Origin: an uncultured Collinsella sp.
GTDB taxonomy: Bacteria; Actinomycetota; Coriobacteriia; Coriobacteriales; Coriobacteriaceae
Length of the DNA stretch: 5,779 nt
NCBI GenBank assembly: GCA_902478705.1
Contig: CABSMB010000099.1
Coordinates: 1-5,779 of the forward strand
Direction: 5' to 3'
Part shown: positions 1 through 5,776 of the stretch, in pieces
How the letters are laid out: every line of letters begins with the position of its first letter
How positions within the stretch are numbered: the first letter of the stretch is position 1
Made by a program: the position numbers and the translations under genes
Notes under the pieces: model-generated
Seen by the model: only the letters and a program-made list of their open reading frames with translations
Database searches by the model: none
What the model was told of the DNA's origin: nothing

Positions 1-2429
1 CCGGCTTGAGCCGCCTCGACGGCACGACGGACGCGGGCGACGGCACGGCCCACCTCATCCGTCTCGAGCAGGGTTCCGTCCACCATGAGACGACGCACGC
101 CGGCGTCGAGCAGCTGTGGTACCTGCGGCGTAAGATCGATGGCGTAGGCATCGTACAGGCGGGAGCGGCCGTGGATGTCGGTGCGGACGGGCATGACCTT
201 GCCGTCGATATTCTTGAGCGAGAGCTTGCGGGCACGCAGACGGCAGTTGGCACAATCGTGGATGCAGCCGTTGGCAACCTGCAGAATGCAATGCTCGCTT
301 GTCATGACCCGGGGGCGGCCAAAGACGGTGATGCCCAGAGCCGCGGGCGCGGCGGCGCCGAGCGAGACAATCTCGTCGAGCGTGATCTCGGGCGAGAGCC
401 AAAACGCACCGGCTCCGCGCTCGGCAAGCGCCTCCATGCAGGGCGTGTTGTGCACCGGCAGGCAAGAGCGAATCTCGGCCGTGGCGCCGGCCTGCGCGGC
501 CAGGGCAAGCTCGGAGATGTTGCCAATGGCGACCGTGGCACCGGCAACAACCCACGGGTCGACGCGCTCGTGGTCGACGGCGCGGCAGACCTCGTCGAGT
601 ACGGGCACGATACCCTGCTCAAATGCATCGGCAGGGGAGAGCCCGGAGGCCTCGAGCGCGTCGGTGGTCATGTAGATGCGCGTTGCACCCTCGGCGCGAG
701 CGGCCTCGATGGCCTCGAGCGAGGTGACGGTGGCGCAGATCCGCGGCTCGTCGCGGTAGTGTTCGGGCATGGGACGCGTACATTTGTCGAGCACCGGCAA
801 CTCGAGCGTTTTCGCGCGCTCCTCGTACGGCGCCAGAATGGCCTCCTCCAATGCTTTACAGGCGGCGGCGCGCACCTTGTGCACGGCGGAGAAGCCCATA
901 CCGCAGCAGGCGTCGAGCGAAACGTCAAAGCTCGCTGCCTCAAAGGGCGAGGAGCCCATGCGGCCCACATGCTCAACCAGGTCTGCCACCACGACGACGC
1001 GGGTCTTGGCGGCCTCGACGGTAAAGCCCGTGGCCGTGGCCGTAAGCGATGGGTCGTCGCAGCAAGTAAGCGTGACGGCAAACGGTTCACCCAAACGTGC
1101 CACGACGGTTACATCCACGGCGCGGCGGCGCAGCACATCGCGTTTGAGCGCGGCGCCGGCGGCATCGATGGCGCGCTGGCTACGGATGACGCGCACGCGG
1201 CAGCCCTCGGGCATGCTGCGGGGCACGCGACACTCGATGATGTCACCGGCGGCGGCATCATCGGTAGCGATAGTGGTTAGGAACTGGTCAAACTCGTTAT
1301 CGTGGCGAAGCTCCAGCAGGTCGCCCTTGCCCACGGGCTCAAACAGCTCAATGCGGGCGATGGCGGCGCGGCGACGGCGGTCGTCGGGCTTGAGGCCGCG
1401 CACATCGCGGTTGGCCGGGCGGCTGCCCAGCACCGTGCCCACGATCTGGCCGCGGTTGTTGGAACGCTCGTAACTCATCATCTCGTCGCCCGAGGTGCCG
1501 TCCTGATAGGCGTGCGTAAAGTCGCGGTTGAAGCAGCGCTTGAGTTGGCGCTGGCGGGCGGCTTCCTCGTCCTTGGCAACGGTGGCTCCGGATAGCATGT
1601 CGTCAATTTCGTGACGATACACATCAACGATGGAGTACACGTAATCGGGCGCCTTCATGCGGCCCTCGAGCTTGAGCGACGCGGCGCCGGCGTCGTACAG
1701 ACGGCGAACAAGCTGTGAGGTGTTGGTGTCACGCGGGCATAGTGCACGCTCGCGGCCGGCGGGGGAGAGCGTGCGACCGTTCTCGTCAATCAGCTCGTAG
1801 GGCAGGCGGCAGGGCTGGGCGCACATGCCACGGTTGGCCGAGCGGCCCGCCATGGCAAAGCTCGAAAGCAGACATAGGCCCGAGTAGCAAAAGCAGATGG
1901 CGCCATGGCTAAAGACCTCAAGGTCCACATCGGGCGCGGCATCATGAATGGCGGCAATCTCGTCGATGGAAAGCTCGCGCGAGAGGGTCACACGGTCGGC
2001 GCCCTGCTCGCGGCACCAAAGGGTTCCGCGGTCGTCGTGGATGTTTGCTTGGGTTGAAATGTGCGTCTCGATGCCGGGCATCGTGCGCTTGACCTCAAAG
2101 AACAGGCCCCAGTCCTGGATGATGAAGGCGTCGGCGCCCAGCGTGGAGCAGCGATGGATGAGTTGCAGCGCATCGCCCATCTCGGACTGCTTGATGACGA
2201 TGTTGACCGTGACGTAGACGCGCGAGCCGGCCAGGTGCGCGGCGCGGCAGGCCTGCTCAAAGGCCTCGTCGGTAAAGTTGGTGGCCTTGCGGCGGGCGTT
2301 GAAGCTGCCCATGCCACAGTAGATGGCGTCTGCCCCGGCAGCGAGCGCGGCGGCAAAGGGCTCCGGGCCTCCGGCGGGGGCCAAAAGCTCGGGTCTGCGG
2401 TTGGTGGTTCGACTGGCGTTTGCGGTCAT
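1..2429 (-). CDS. U32 family protein, RlhA-like (C-terminus beyond window edge)
   Basis: The reading frame opens at ATG 2429 and runs without a stop to the left edge (809 full codons), so the C-terminus is missing. GAAAGG (2436-2441) lies 6 nt before the ATG. Residues 14-280 are a U32 domain: ELLAPAGGPEPF at the start, HGAICFCYSGLC at 175-186, then GRSANRGMCAQPCRLPY and KLEGRMK. Cys179, Cys186, Cys203 and Cys231 match the four-cysteine [4Fe-4S] pattern known from UbiU; the first two spacings are identical to UbiU's. About residues 435-530 resemble DUF3656 (GSSPF at 492-496). Residues from about 565 form a second U32-like half with Cys714, 722, 726 and 729. U32 proteins are often called collagenase-like peptidases, but E. 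coli RlhA and TrhP act in RNA hydroxylation (23S rRNA C2501 and tRNA U34). The U32-plus-DUF3656 order is that of RlhA, so an RNA-hydroxylation role in the cytoplasm is the better guess. The family call is firm; the substrate is inferred. Confidence 0.93.
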   Translation of the reverse strand, partial: MTANASRTTNRRPELLAPAGGPEPFAAALAAGADAIYCGMGSFNARRKATNFTDEAFEQACRAAHLAGSRVYVTVNIVIKQSEMGDALQLIHRCSTLGADAFIIQDWGLFFEVKRTMPGIETHISTQANIHDDRGTLWCREQGADRVTLSRELSIDEIAAIHDAAPDVDLEVFSHGAICFCYSGLCLLSSFAMAGRSANRGMCAQPCRLPYELIDENGRTLSPAGRERALCPRDTNTSQLVRRLYDAGAASLKLEGRMKAPDYVYSIVDVYRHEIDDMLSGATVAKDEEAARQRQLKRCFNRDFTHAYQDGTSGDEMMSYERSNNRGQIVGTVLGSRPANRDVRGLKPDDRRRRAAIARIELFEPVGKGDLLELRHDNEFDQFLTTIATDDAAAGDIIECRVPRSMPEGCRVRVIRSQRAIDAAGAALKRDVLRRRAVDVTVVARLGEPFAVTLTCCDDPSLTATATGFTVEAAKTRVVVVADLVEHVGRMGSSPFEAASFDVSLDACCGMGFSAVHKVRAAACKALEEAILAPYEERAKTLELPVLDKCTRPMPEHYRDEPRICATVTSLEAIEAARAEGATRIYMTTDALEASGLSPADAFEQGIVPVLDEVCRAVDHERVDPWVVAGATVAIGNISELALAAQAGATAEIRSCLPVHNTPCMEALAERGAGAFWLSPEITLDEIVSLGAAAPAALGITVFGRPRVMTSEHCILQVANGCIHDCANCRLRARKLSLKNIDGKVMPVRTDIHGRSRLYDAYAIDLTPQVPQLLDAGVRRLMVDGTLLETDEVGRAVARVRRAVEAAQA

Positions 2430-2435
2430 ATCCTG

Positions 2436-2467
2436 CCTTTCAAAATGCTCAGATACTCAAAAGTATA
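2436..2467 (-). promoter_or_regulatory. Candidate -10 box and ribosome binding site of the U32 gene
   Basis: Reading leftward, TATACT (2462-2467) fits a sigma70 -10 box and would start transcription about 25 nt before the ATG at 2429. GAAAGG (2436-2441) is the ribosome binding site. No good -35 is visible: the hexamer at 17-bp spacing reads ATCGCC. The -10 overlaps a small inverted repeat, ATACT-CAAA-AGTAT (2453-2466), which could be a minor operator or chance. Confidence 0.4.
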
Positions 2468-2535
2468 GTGGCGCCGTCGCGATGGGCGATGCCCGCAGCC
2501 TAAGCAGGATAAAGTCTTCAGCAGCCCTTGCAGCA

Positions 2536-2607
2536 AAAATGATCCGTTTCCCTCCGTCCCCTATGGATTGCCTGATCCGATGGGGACGGAGGGAAACGGA
2601 TCATTTT
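2536..2607. repeat. Perfect 26-bp inverted repeat with 20-nt loop (REP/MITE-like element)
   Basis: Arm 2536-2561 (begins AAAATGATCCGTTTCC, ends CGTCCCC) is the exact reverse complement of arm 2582-2607, with no mismatch over 26 bp. The loop (2562-2581) contains a further 4-bp pairing, GGAT 2565-2568 with ATCC 2575-2578. The element lies between two divergent genes, upstream of both, so it cannot terminate either of them. One arm recurs at 3263-3290 with a single change. This suggests a dispersed palindromic element, or a cruciform or RNA-hairpin site, rather than a terminator. Confidence 0.85.
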
Positions 2608-2663
2608 GAGCTTCACCGTCCGGTCGTGCCGTTCAGCGGCCGACAGGCGCCGTTGGGCGATAA

Positions 2664-2688
2664 ATTATTCTCGCAACGTGATAATAAT
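2664..2688. promoter_or_regulatory. Imperfect 25-bp palindrome, possible operator upstream of ridA
   Basis: ATTATTCTCGC (2664-2674) and GTGATAATAAT (2678-2688) are inverted copies matching at 9 of 11 positions around a 3-nt spacer. The site is AT-rich in GC-rich surroundings and ends 2 bp before the predicted ridA -35 box, a position that would suit an activator or a repressor touching the -35. The binding protein is unknown; the nearby YheO-type regulator is one candidate. Confidence 0.4.
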
Positions 2689-2689
2689 C

Positions 2690-2718
2690 TTGCATCTCGC
2701 GGAAACCTTGAGTACTAT
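2690..2718 (+). promoter_or_regulatory. Predicted sigma70-type promoter of ridA
   Basis: TTGCAT (-35, 2690-2695) and TACTAT (-10, 2713-2718) are separated by exactly 17 bp. This predicts a transcript start near 2725 and a leader of about 80 nt before the ridA ATG. The leader begins almost directly with the hairpin at 2728-2773. Confidence 0.6.
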
Positions 2719-2727
2719 CCCAATCAA

Positions 2728-2773
2728 GCGCGGTGTTCAGACCGAACTGTGCCTTCCGGTGTGAACGCCGCGC
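2728..2773 (+). other. Stem-loop in the ridA 5' leader
   Basis: GCGCGGTGTTCA (2728-2739) pairs with TGAACGCCGCGC (2762-2773): 12 pairs, including one G-U. Beyond a G-G mismatch, ACCG (2741-2744) pairs with CGGT (2757-2760). The predicted transcript starts only a few bases before the stem, and the stem ends 21 nt before the AAGGAG ribosome site. No U-run follows, so it is not a classic attenuator terminator. It may be a 5' stabilising hairpin or a protein-binding or regulatory leader. It matches no riboswitch class I recognise. Confidence 0.5.
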
Positions 2774-2806
2774 TCACGCTCTCTATTTAATCGTAAGGAG
2801 AAAAAC

Positions 2807-3184
2807 ATGAGCAAGACCGTCGTGTCTTCCGATAACGCACCCGCAGCCATCGGCCCGTATTCCCCCGGTATCCAGACCGGCAACATGGTGTTCCTGTCCG
2901 GCCAGCTGGGCATCGACCCCGCGACCGGCAAGCTGCCCGAGGGCGTCGAGGCCCAGGCCAAACAGTCCCTCGCCAACGTCGAAGCCCTGCTGACCGCTGC
3001 CGGCGCCACCTTTGCCGATGTCGTCAAGACCACGGTCTACCTGGCTGACATTGCCGACTTCGCTGCCGTGAACGAGATCTACGCCTCCAAGTTCGAGGCC
3101 CCGTTCCCCGCACGAAGCGCTTTCCAGGTTGCCGCCCTTCCGGCCGGCGGTTTGGTCGAGATCGAGGTCGTCGCCGCTCTCTAA
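2807..3184 (+). CDS. ridA: RidA family reactive intermediate/imine deaminase
   Basis: This 125-residue protein has the normal length and features of the YjgF/YER057c/UK114 (Rid) family: [12 protein letters not shown] near the N-terminus, [10 protein letters not shown] at 29-38, the core around [10 protein letters not shown] at 72-81, and PARSAFQV at 101-108. Arg103 corresponds to the substrate-binding Arg105 of E. coli RidA, Tyr18 to Tyr17, and Glu120 sits in the conserved C-terminal strand VEIEVVA. The retained arginine indicates an active RidA-type enzyme. Such enzymes are cytosolic trimers that hydrolyse 2-aminoacrylate and related enamines or imines, made by PLP-dependent dehydratases, to keto acids and ammonia. 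ATG 2807 is preceded by AAGGAG (2795-2800) at 6 nt. The gene is monocistronic, with its own promoter, a hairpin leader and a strong terminator. The family is certain; the physiological substrate is not shown. Confidence 0.95.
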   Translation: MSKTVVSSDNAPAAIGPYSPGIQTGNMVFLSGQLGIDPATGKLPEGVEAQAKQSLANVEALLTAAGATFADVVKTTVYLADIADFAAVNEIYASKFEAPFPARSAFQVAALPAGGLVEIEVVAAL

Positions 3185-3213
3185 GACGTTGGCAACAACT
3201 AAACATGACATGC

Positions 3214-3249
3214 AAAAAGACCCTGCAGTGTGAGCTGCAGGGTCTTTTG
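3214..3249. terminator. Bidirectional Rho-independent terminator between ridA and the regulator
   Basis: AAAAGACCCTGCAG (3215-3228) pairs perfectly with CTGCAGGGTCTTTT (3235-3248) around the 6-nt loop TGTGAG. The A-run on the left and T-run on the right let it stop transcription in both directions, as expected between convergent genes. It starts about 30 nt after the ridA stop codon and lies about 56 nt beyond the stop of the minus-strand regulator. Confidence 0.9.
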
Positions 3250-3262
3250 CCAAGCAATGCGA

Positions 3263-3290
3263 CAAAAATGGTCCGTTTCCCTCCGTCCCC
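3263..3290. repeat. One-armed copy of the inverted-repeat element
   Basis: These 28 bases match 2534-2561 at 27 positions; the one change turns TGATCCG into TGGTCCG. No complementary second arm follows: the sequence after it (AAGGAATCGGCGGG) runs into the end of the regulator gene 14 nt later. It looks like a decayed or half-size member of the same repeat family and lies in the convergent gap next to the terminator. Confidence 0.75.
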
Positions 3291-3304
3291 AAGGAATCGG
3301 CGGG

Positions 3305-3961
3305 TTAGCCTTCCTTGCGAACTTTTTGCAGGTAGCGGTAGACGCTGGGCTCCGAGATGCCCAGCGCGGTGGCGGCGCAGGCCACGGCACCCTTGAGCAT
3401 GAACACCCCGTTGCCGTTGAGGTGGCGAATGACGTCCACGCGGTCGCTCTGACCAAGTGACGCTACATCCAGCCCGCGCGCGCTCAGCAACTCGGCAATG
3501 CTGCGGTCGATGAGCTCCTGTGTAGACTCCGAAAGACTTTCGACTTCGATAGACGCAGGCTCCGCCTGCGTTGGCACAGCGTCGAAGCACGACATGAGCT
3601 GCTGCGCCATGGCGTTGATGGAGCGCACAGTCGAGAGGTCGGTGTTGACGCAGAGCATACCGACGATCTCGTCATTCTCGCGGATAAAGAACGTCGCGGA
3701 CTCCAACGTCTTGCCACCGGCGCCGCGCCCCTCGTAGCCCGTAATAAACGGCAGGTCGCGATACTTGGCGTCGTGCATGATCTTGAGTGCCAGATCGGTG
3801 GCGGGACCGCCGACCTTGCGGCCGCTCACGATGCCGTTGCGAATATCGACGATGGCGTGGTCGGGATCCGAGAAATCGTGCAGCACGATTTCGCTGTTCT
3901 TACCGAGTACCTGCTCCAGGAAATCGACCATCGGCAAAAAGCGACGTACGGTCTCGTTCAC
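3305..3961 (-). CDS. YheO/DauR-type transcriptional regulator (PAS-like domain + HTH)
   Basis: From the proposed GTG at 3961 the protein has 218 residues. About residues 8-120 form a YheO-like PAS domain: SEIVLHDFSD at 23-32, IRNGIVSGRKVGGPATDLAL at 40-59, and the strand EIVGMLCVNTDL at 98-109. The C-terminal part, about 150-216, is a YheO-type HTH with GISEPSVYRYLQKVRK at 201-216. Relatives include E. coli YheO and Pseudomonas DauR, a repressor of D-arginine catabolism; the ligand here is unknown. GTG 3961 is chosen because AAGGAG (3968-3973) lies 6 nt before it and family similarity begins just after it. An ATG at 4102 in the same frame would add 47 residues that look non-conserved and lack a good ribosome site. 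The gene is convergent with ridA and divergent from the permease, so either could be its target. I found no convincing promoter for it. Confidence 0.88.
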   Translation of the reverse strand: MNETVRRFLPMVDFLEQVLGKNSEIVLHDFSDPDHAIVDIRNGIVSGRKVGGPATDLALKIMHDAKYRDLPFITGYEGRGAGGKTLESATFFIRENDEIVGMLCVNTDLSTVRSINAMAQQLMSCFDAVPTQAEPASIEVESLSESTQELIDRSIAELLSARGLDVASLGQSDRVDVIRHLNGNGVFMLKGAVACAATALGISEPSVYRYLQKVRKEG

Positions 3962-4156
3962 GGGCAACTCCTTGGGGTGAAATCGGAAATGTTCATAACA
4001 ATTTTTTCTCATGGTAACACGCTGTTCGTCATCTCGCATATTCGCAGGTACATTGCGTAATACAGACGAACGGTAGGAATTTGGCGGTAAACGGTCGACC
4101 AAAAGAAAAGTTAGATGTTATTTTGACCAGACACTTTCCTGACCTGCGGAAATGCA

Positions 4157-4185
4157 TTGTCTCAGCTCAAGAATAGTCTGATAAC
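4157..4185 (+). promoter_or_regulatory. Possible upstream promoter (P1) of the permease gene
   Basis: TTGTCT (4157-4162) and GATAAC (4180-4185) are 17 bp apart, each matching 4 of 6 consensus bases. It is weaker than the downstream candidate at 4198-4226 and would give a leader of about 120 nt. Confidence 0.3.
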
Positions 4186-4197
4186 AAAAAATTATTA

Positions 4198-4226
4198 TTG
4201 AGAATGAGAATCATCTTTAATACGAT
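4198..4226 (+). promoter_or_regulatory. Predicted main promoter (P2) of the permease gene
   Basis: TTGAGA (-35, 4198-4203, 5 of 6 consensus bases) is followed after 17 bp by TACGAT (-10, 4221-4226, 4 of 6). Transcription would start near 4233. This excludes the in-frame ATG at 4227 as a start on that transcript and supports ATG 4314. The spacer is occupied by a Fur-like sequence, so a repressor bound there would block the promoter. Confidence 0.45.
4199..4218. promoter_or_regulatory. Fur-like operator overlapping the permease promoter
   Basis: GAGAATGAGAATCATCTTT (4200-4218) matches the 19-bp E. coli Fur consensus GATAATGATAATCATTATC at 14 positions, with two tandem GAGAAT hexamers followed by CAT. 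The core TGAGAATGAGAATCA (4199-4213) matches the 7-1-7 form at 11 of 14 informative bases. It lies between the -35 and -10 of P2. A Fur-family or other repressor could bind here; the consensus is borrowed from a distant organism and AT-rich DNA can match by chance. Confidence 0.35.
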
Positions 4227-4313
4227 ATGCAACGAAGGCACAACCTCAACCCCGCACTGCGTCACAATAGAGCGTTAGATGCGAAAACAACTATTTCGAG
4301 GATTGGTGGTCAA

Positions 4314-5708
4314 ATGACCCAGGAGACGGTTACGAACGGCACTGAAGCCCTGTTCACTCGTGAAGGCATGCCTCCCGTTAAGGAAATGATCCCGTGTGCC
4401 CTTCAGCACGTACTGGCTTCGTTTGCCGGTATCATCACCCCGGCTGTCATCATGGCCGGCGTCTACGGCTTTAATAGCCAGCAGAGCACCGACATCATCC
4501 AGGTCGCGCTCATTCTTTCGGCAATCGACACGGCCCTTCAGGCCTTCGCTCCCTTCCGTCGCATCGGCGGCGGCCTGCCCATCGTCATGGGCGTTTCGTT
4601 CGCGTTCCTCCCGGCCCTCCAGGCCATGGGTGCCTCGGGCTTTAGCTTTGGCGCTCTGCTGGGCGGCGAGATCGTCGGCGGCGCCGTCGCGGTCCTCTTT
4701 GGTCTGGCCTACAGCAAGATTAAGTGGCTGTTCCCGCCTGTCGTGACCGGTACGGTCATCTTCTCCATTGGCGTCTCTCTCTATCCCACGGCCGTCAAGT
4801 ACATGGCCGGTGGCATGGGCACGCCGCTGTGGGGCACTCCGCAGGCCTGGTGCGTCGCTCTTATCACCTTCGCCGTGGTCTTTGCGCTCGCCAACTTTGG
4901 CAAGGGCACGCTCAAGCTGGGATCCGTGTTCTTTGGCATGATCGTCGGCATGATCGTTTCGATTCCCTTTGGCATGATCGACTTCTCCAGCGTTGCCACC
5001 GCTCAGGTCTTCGCCCTTCCCAAGCTCATGCCCTACGCGCTCGAGTTTGATCCCGAGGTCTGCATTACCCTCGCCGTCGTGTTCCCCATGGTTGCCATCC
5101 AGGTTATCGGTGACGTCTCCGCCGCCTGCCTGGGCTCCATCGACCGTATGCCCACCGAGCGCGAGCTCTCCGGCGCTATCGTGTCCCAGGGTCTCACCTC
5201 TATGGTCGGCGGCCTGCTGGGCGGTCTTCCCACCAGCGCCCTTGGCCAGAACGTGGGCATCATCTGCTCCAACAAGGTCGTCAACAAGTGGGTCTTTGTG
5301 ATCATCGCGGCCGTCTTTGCCATCGCCGGTCTGTTCCCGCAGCTCTCTGCTGTCCTTTCCGCTATCCCGCAGCCCGTCATCGGCGGCGCGACCGTCGGCG
5401 TCTTTGGCACCATCACTATGAACGGCGTGCGCATGTTCACCCGCGAGGGCCTCACGCAGCGCACTACCACCATCGTCGGTACCTCCGTCGTCTTTGGCCT
5501 GGGTATCTGGATGGCCAGCGGTTGCCTTGCCGGCGAGGGTATGCCCGCCTGGGTGTCCACCGTCATCGGCTCCAATGCCGTAACCCCCACTGCCATCATG
5601 GCCATTGTCCTTAACCTGATCCTTCCGCAGACGCCGGTCGTGGCTCAGCACATCGATGCTGCCAAGGATGCCGCCGTGGATCTGGTCTTGCCCGAGAGCA
5701 AGAAGTAA
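4314..5708 (+). CDS. NCS2/NAT family nucleobase (uracil-xanthine type) permease
   Basis: From ATG 4314 the product has 464 residues, typical for this family (E. coli XanQ has 466). It is an inner-membrane carrier with about 14 hydrophobic segments, expected to import a purine or pyrimidine base with H+ or Na+. Visible marks are QHVLASFAGIITPAVI at 31-46 (the TM1 His32 matches XanQ His31), GGGLPIVMGVSFAFLP at 85-100, QVIGDVSAA at 263-271 in the TM8 substrate region, and the NAT signature QNVGIICSNK at 312-321. Two positions are unusual: Gln263 sits where UraA and XanQ carry a key Glu, and Asn320 replaces the usual Thr of the signature. An in-frame ATG at 4227 is rejected because it falls at the predicted -10/+1 of P2 and adds a polar 29-residue tail. 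The ribosome site is weak, GAGGA (4298-4302) at 11 nt. The family is firm; the substrate (xanthine, urate, uracil or other) cannot be read from the sequence. Confidence 0.93.
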   Translation: MTQETVTNGTEALFTREGMPPVKEMIPCALQHVLASFAGIITPAVIMAGVYGFNSQQSTDIIQVALILSAIDTALQAFAPFRRIGGGLPIVMGVSFAFLPALQAMGASGFSFGALLGGEIVGGAVAVLFGLAYSKIKWLFPPVVTGTVIFSIGVSLYPTAVKYMAGGMGTPLWGTPQAWCVALITFAVVFALANFGKGTLKLGSVFFGMIVGMIVSIPFGMIDFSSVATAQVFALPKLMPYALEFDPEVCITLAVVFPMVAIQVIGDVSAACLGSIDRMPTERELSGAIVSQGLTSMVGGLLGGLPTSALGQNVGIICSNKVVNKWVFVIIAAVFAIAGLFPQLSAVLSAIPQPVIGGATVGVFGTITMNGVRMFTREGLTQRTTTIVGTSVVFGLGIWMASGCLAGEGMPAWVSTVIGSNAVTPTAIMAIVLNLILPQTPVVAQHIDAAKDAAVDLVLPESKK

Positions 5709-5724
5709 CCAATTCGGTGCTATT

Positions 5725-5756
5725 CGTCGGCGGGCGCATCGCCTCGTCCGCCGACG
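5725..5756 (+). terminator. Hairpin after the permease gene, possible terminator
   Basis: CGTCGGCGG (5725-5733) pairs with CCGCCGACG (5748-5756), extendable inward by three pairs including one G-U, leaving an 8-nt loop. It lies 17 nt after the stop codon. No T-run follows, so it is either a Rho-assisted or 3'-stabilising hairpin, or the first of a pair with the stem at 5760-5776. Confidence 0.45.
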
Positions 5757-5759
5757 TCA

Positions 5760-5776
5760 TGCGGCGCCAAGCCGCA
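5760..5776 (+). terminator. Second hairpin at the window edge, possible terminator
   Basis: TGCGGC (5760-5765) pairs with GCCGCA (5771-5776) around GCCAA. The window ends with CTT just after the stem, so a T-run could follow outside the window. This would be the more classical terminator of the permease transcript if so. Confidence 0.4.

Larger units (their letters stand above)
3962..4313. other. AT-rich divergent intergenic region
   Basis: This 352-bp gap between the regulator and the permease is clearly richer in A/T than the genes. It holds the regulator's ribosome site (AAGGAG, minus strand, 3968-3973), an 8-bp palindrome GGTCGACC (4093-4100), two candidate permease promoters (4157-4185 and 4198-4226), a Fur-like box and an 80-nt permease leader. 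I see no RNA gene, no small gene with a ribosome site and no recognisable riboswitch. Confidence 0.6.

Noticed and set aside
6..1280. 424-codon plus-strand open frame opposite the U32 gene
   Set aside because: It is a shadow of high-GC coding sequence on the other strand; its translation is low-complexity Gly/Ala/Arg/Asp/His-rich with no domain, while the minus strand gives a clear U32 protein.
2536..2607. The inverted repeat as a terminator or CRISPR repeat
   Set aside because: It lies upstream of both flanking genes, and there are no regularly spaced direct repeats with spacers; only one further partial copy exists in the window.
2323..2790. 155-codon plus-strand open frame running through the inverted repeat
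   Set aside because: It overlaps the start of the U32 gene, the repeat and the ridA promoter; the peptide is composed of non-coding DNA and contains the repeat-derived GRRETDHF.
2783..3292. 169-codon minus-strand open frame over ridA
   Set aside because: It is antisense to a textbook RidA, its start lies within the repeat copy and terminator region, and no ribosome site is evident.
4227..4313. N-terminal extension of the permease from ATG 4227
   Set aside because: This ATG abuts the predicted -10 of P2 and would not be on that transcript; the extra 29 residues are polar and unlike NCS2 N-termini.
4233..4313. Purine-type riboswitch in the permease leader
   Set aside because: The leader is only about 80 nt and shows just a 5-bp hairpin (CGAAA 4282-4286 with TTTCG 4294-4298); I see no three-way junction with conserved loops or any other known purine or xanthine aptamer pattern.
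4275..5651. 458-codon minus-strand open frame opposite the permease
   Set aside because: Its translation is a Gly/Asp/His-rich string without recognisable motifs, typical of the antisense of a hydrophobic GC-rich gene; the plus strand encodes the permease.
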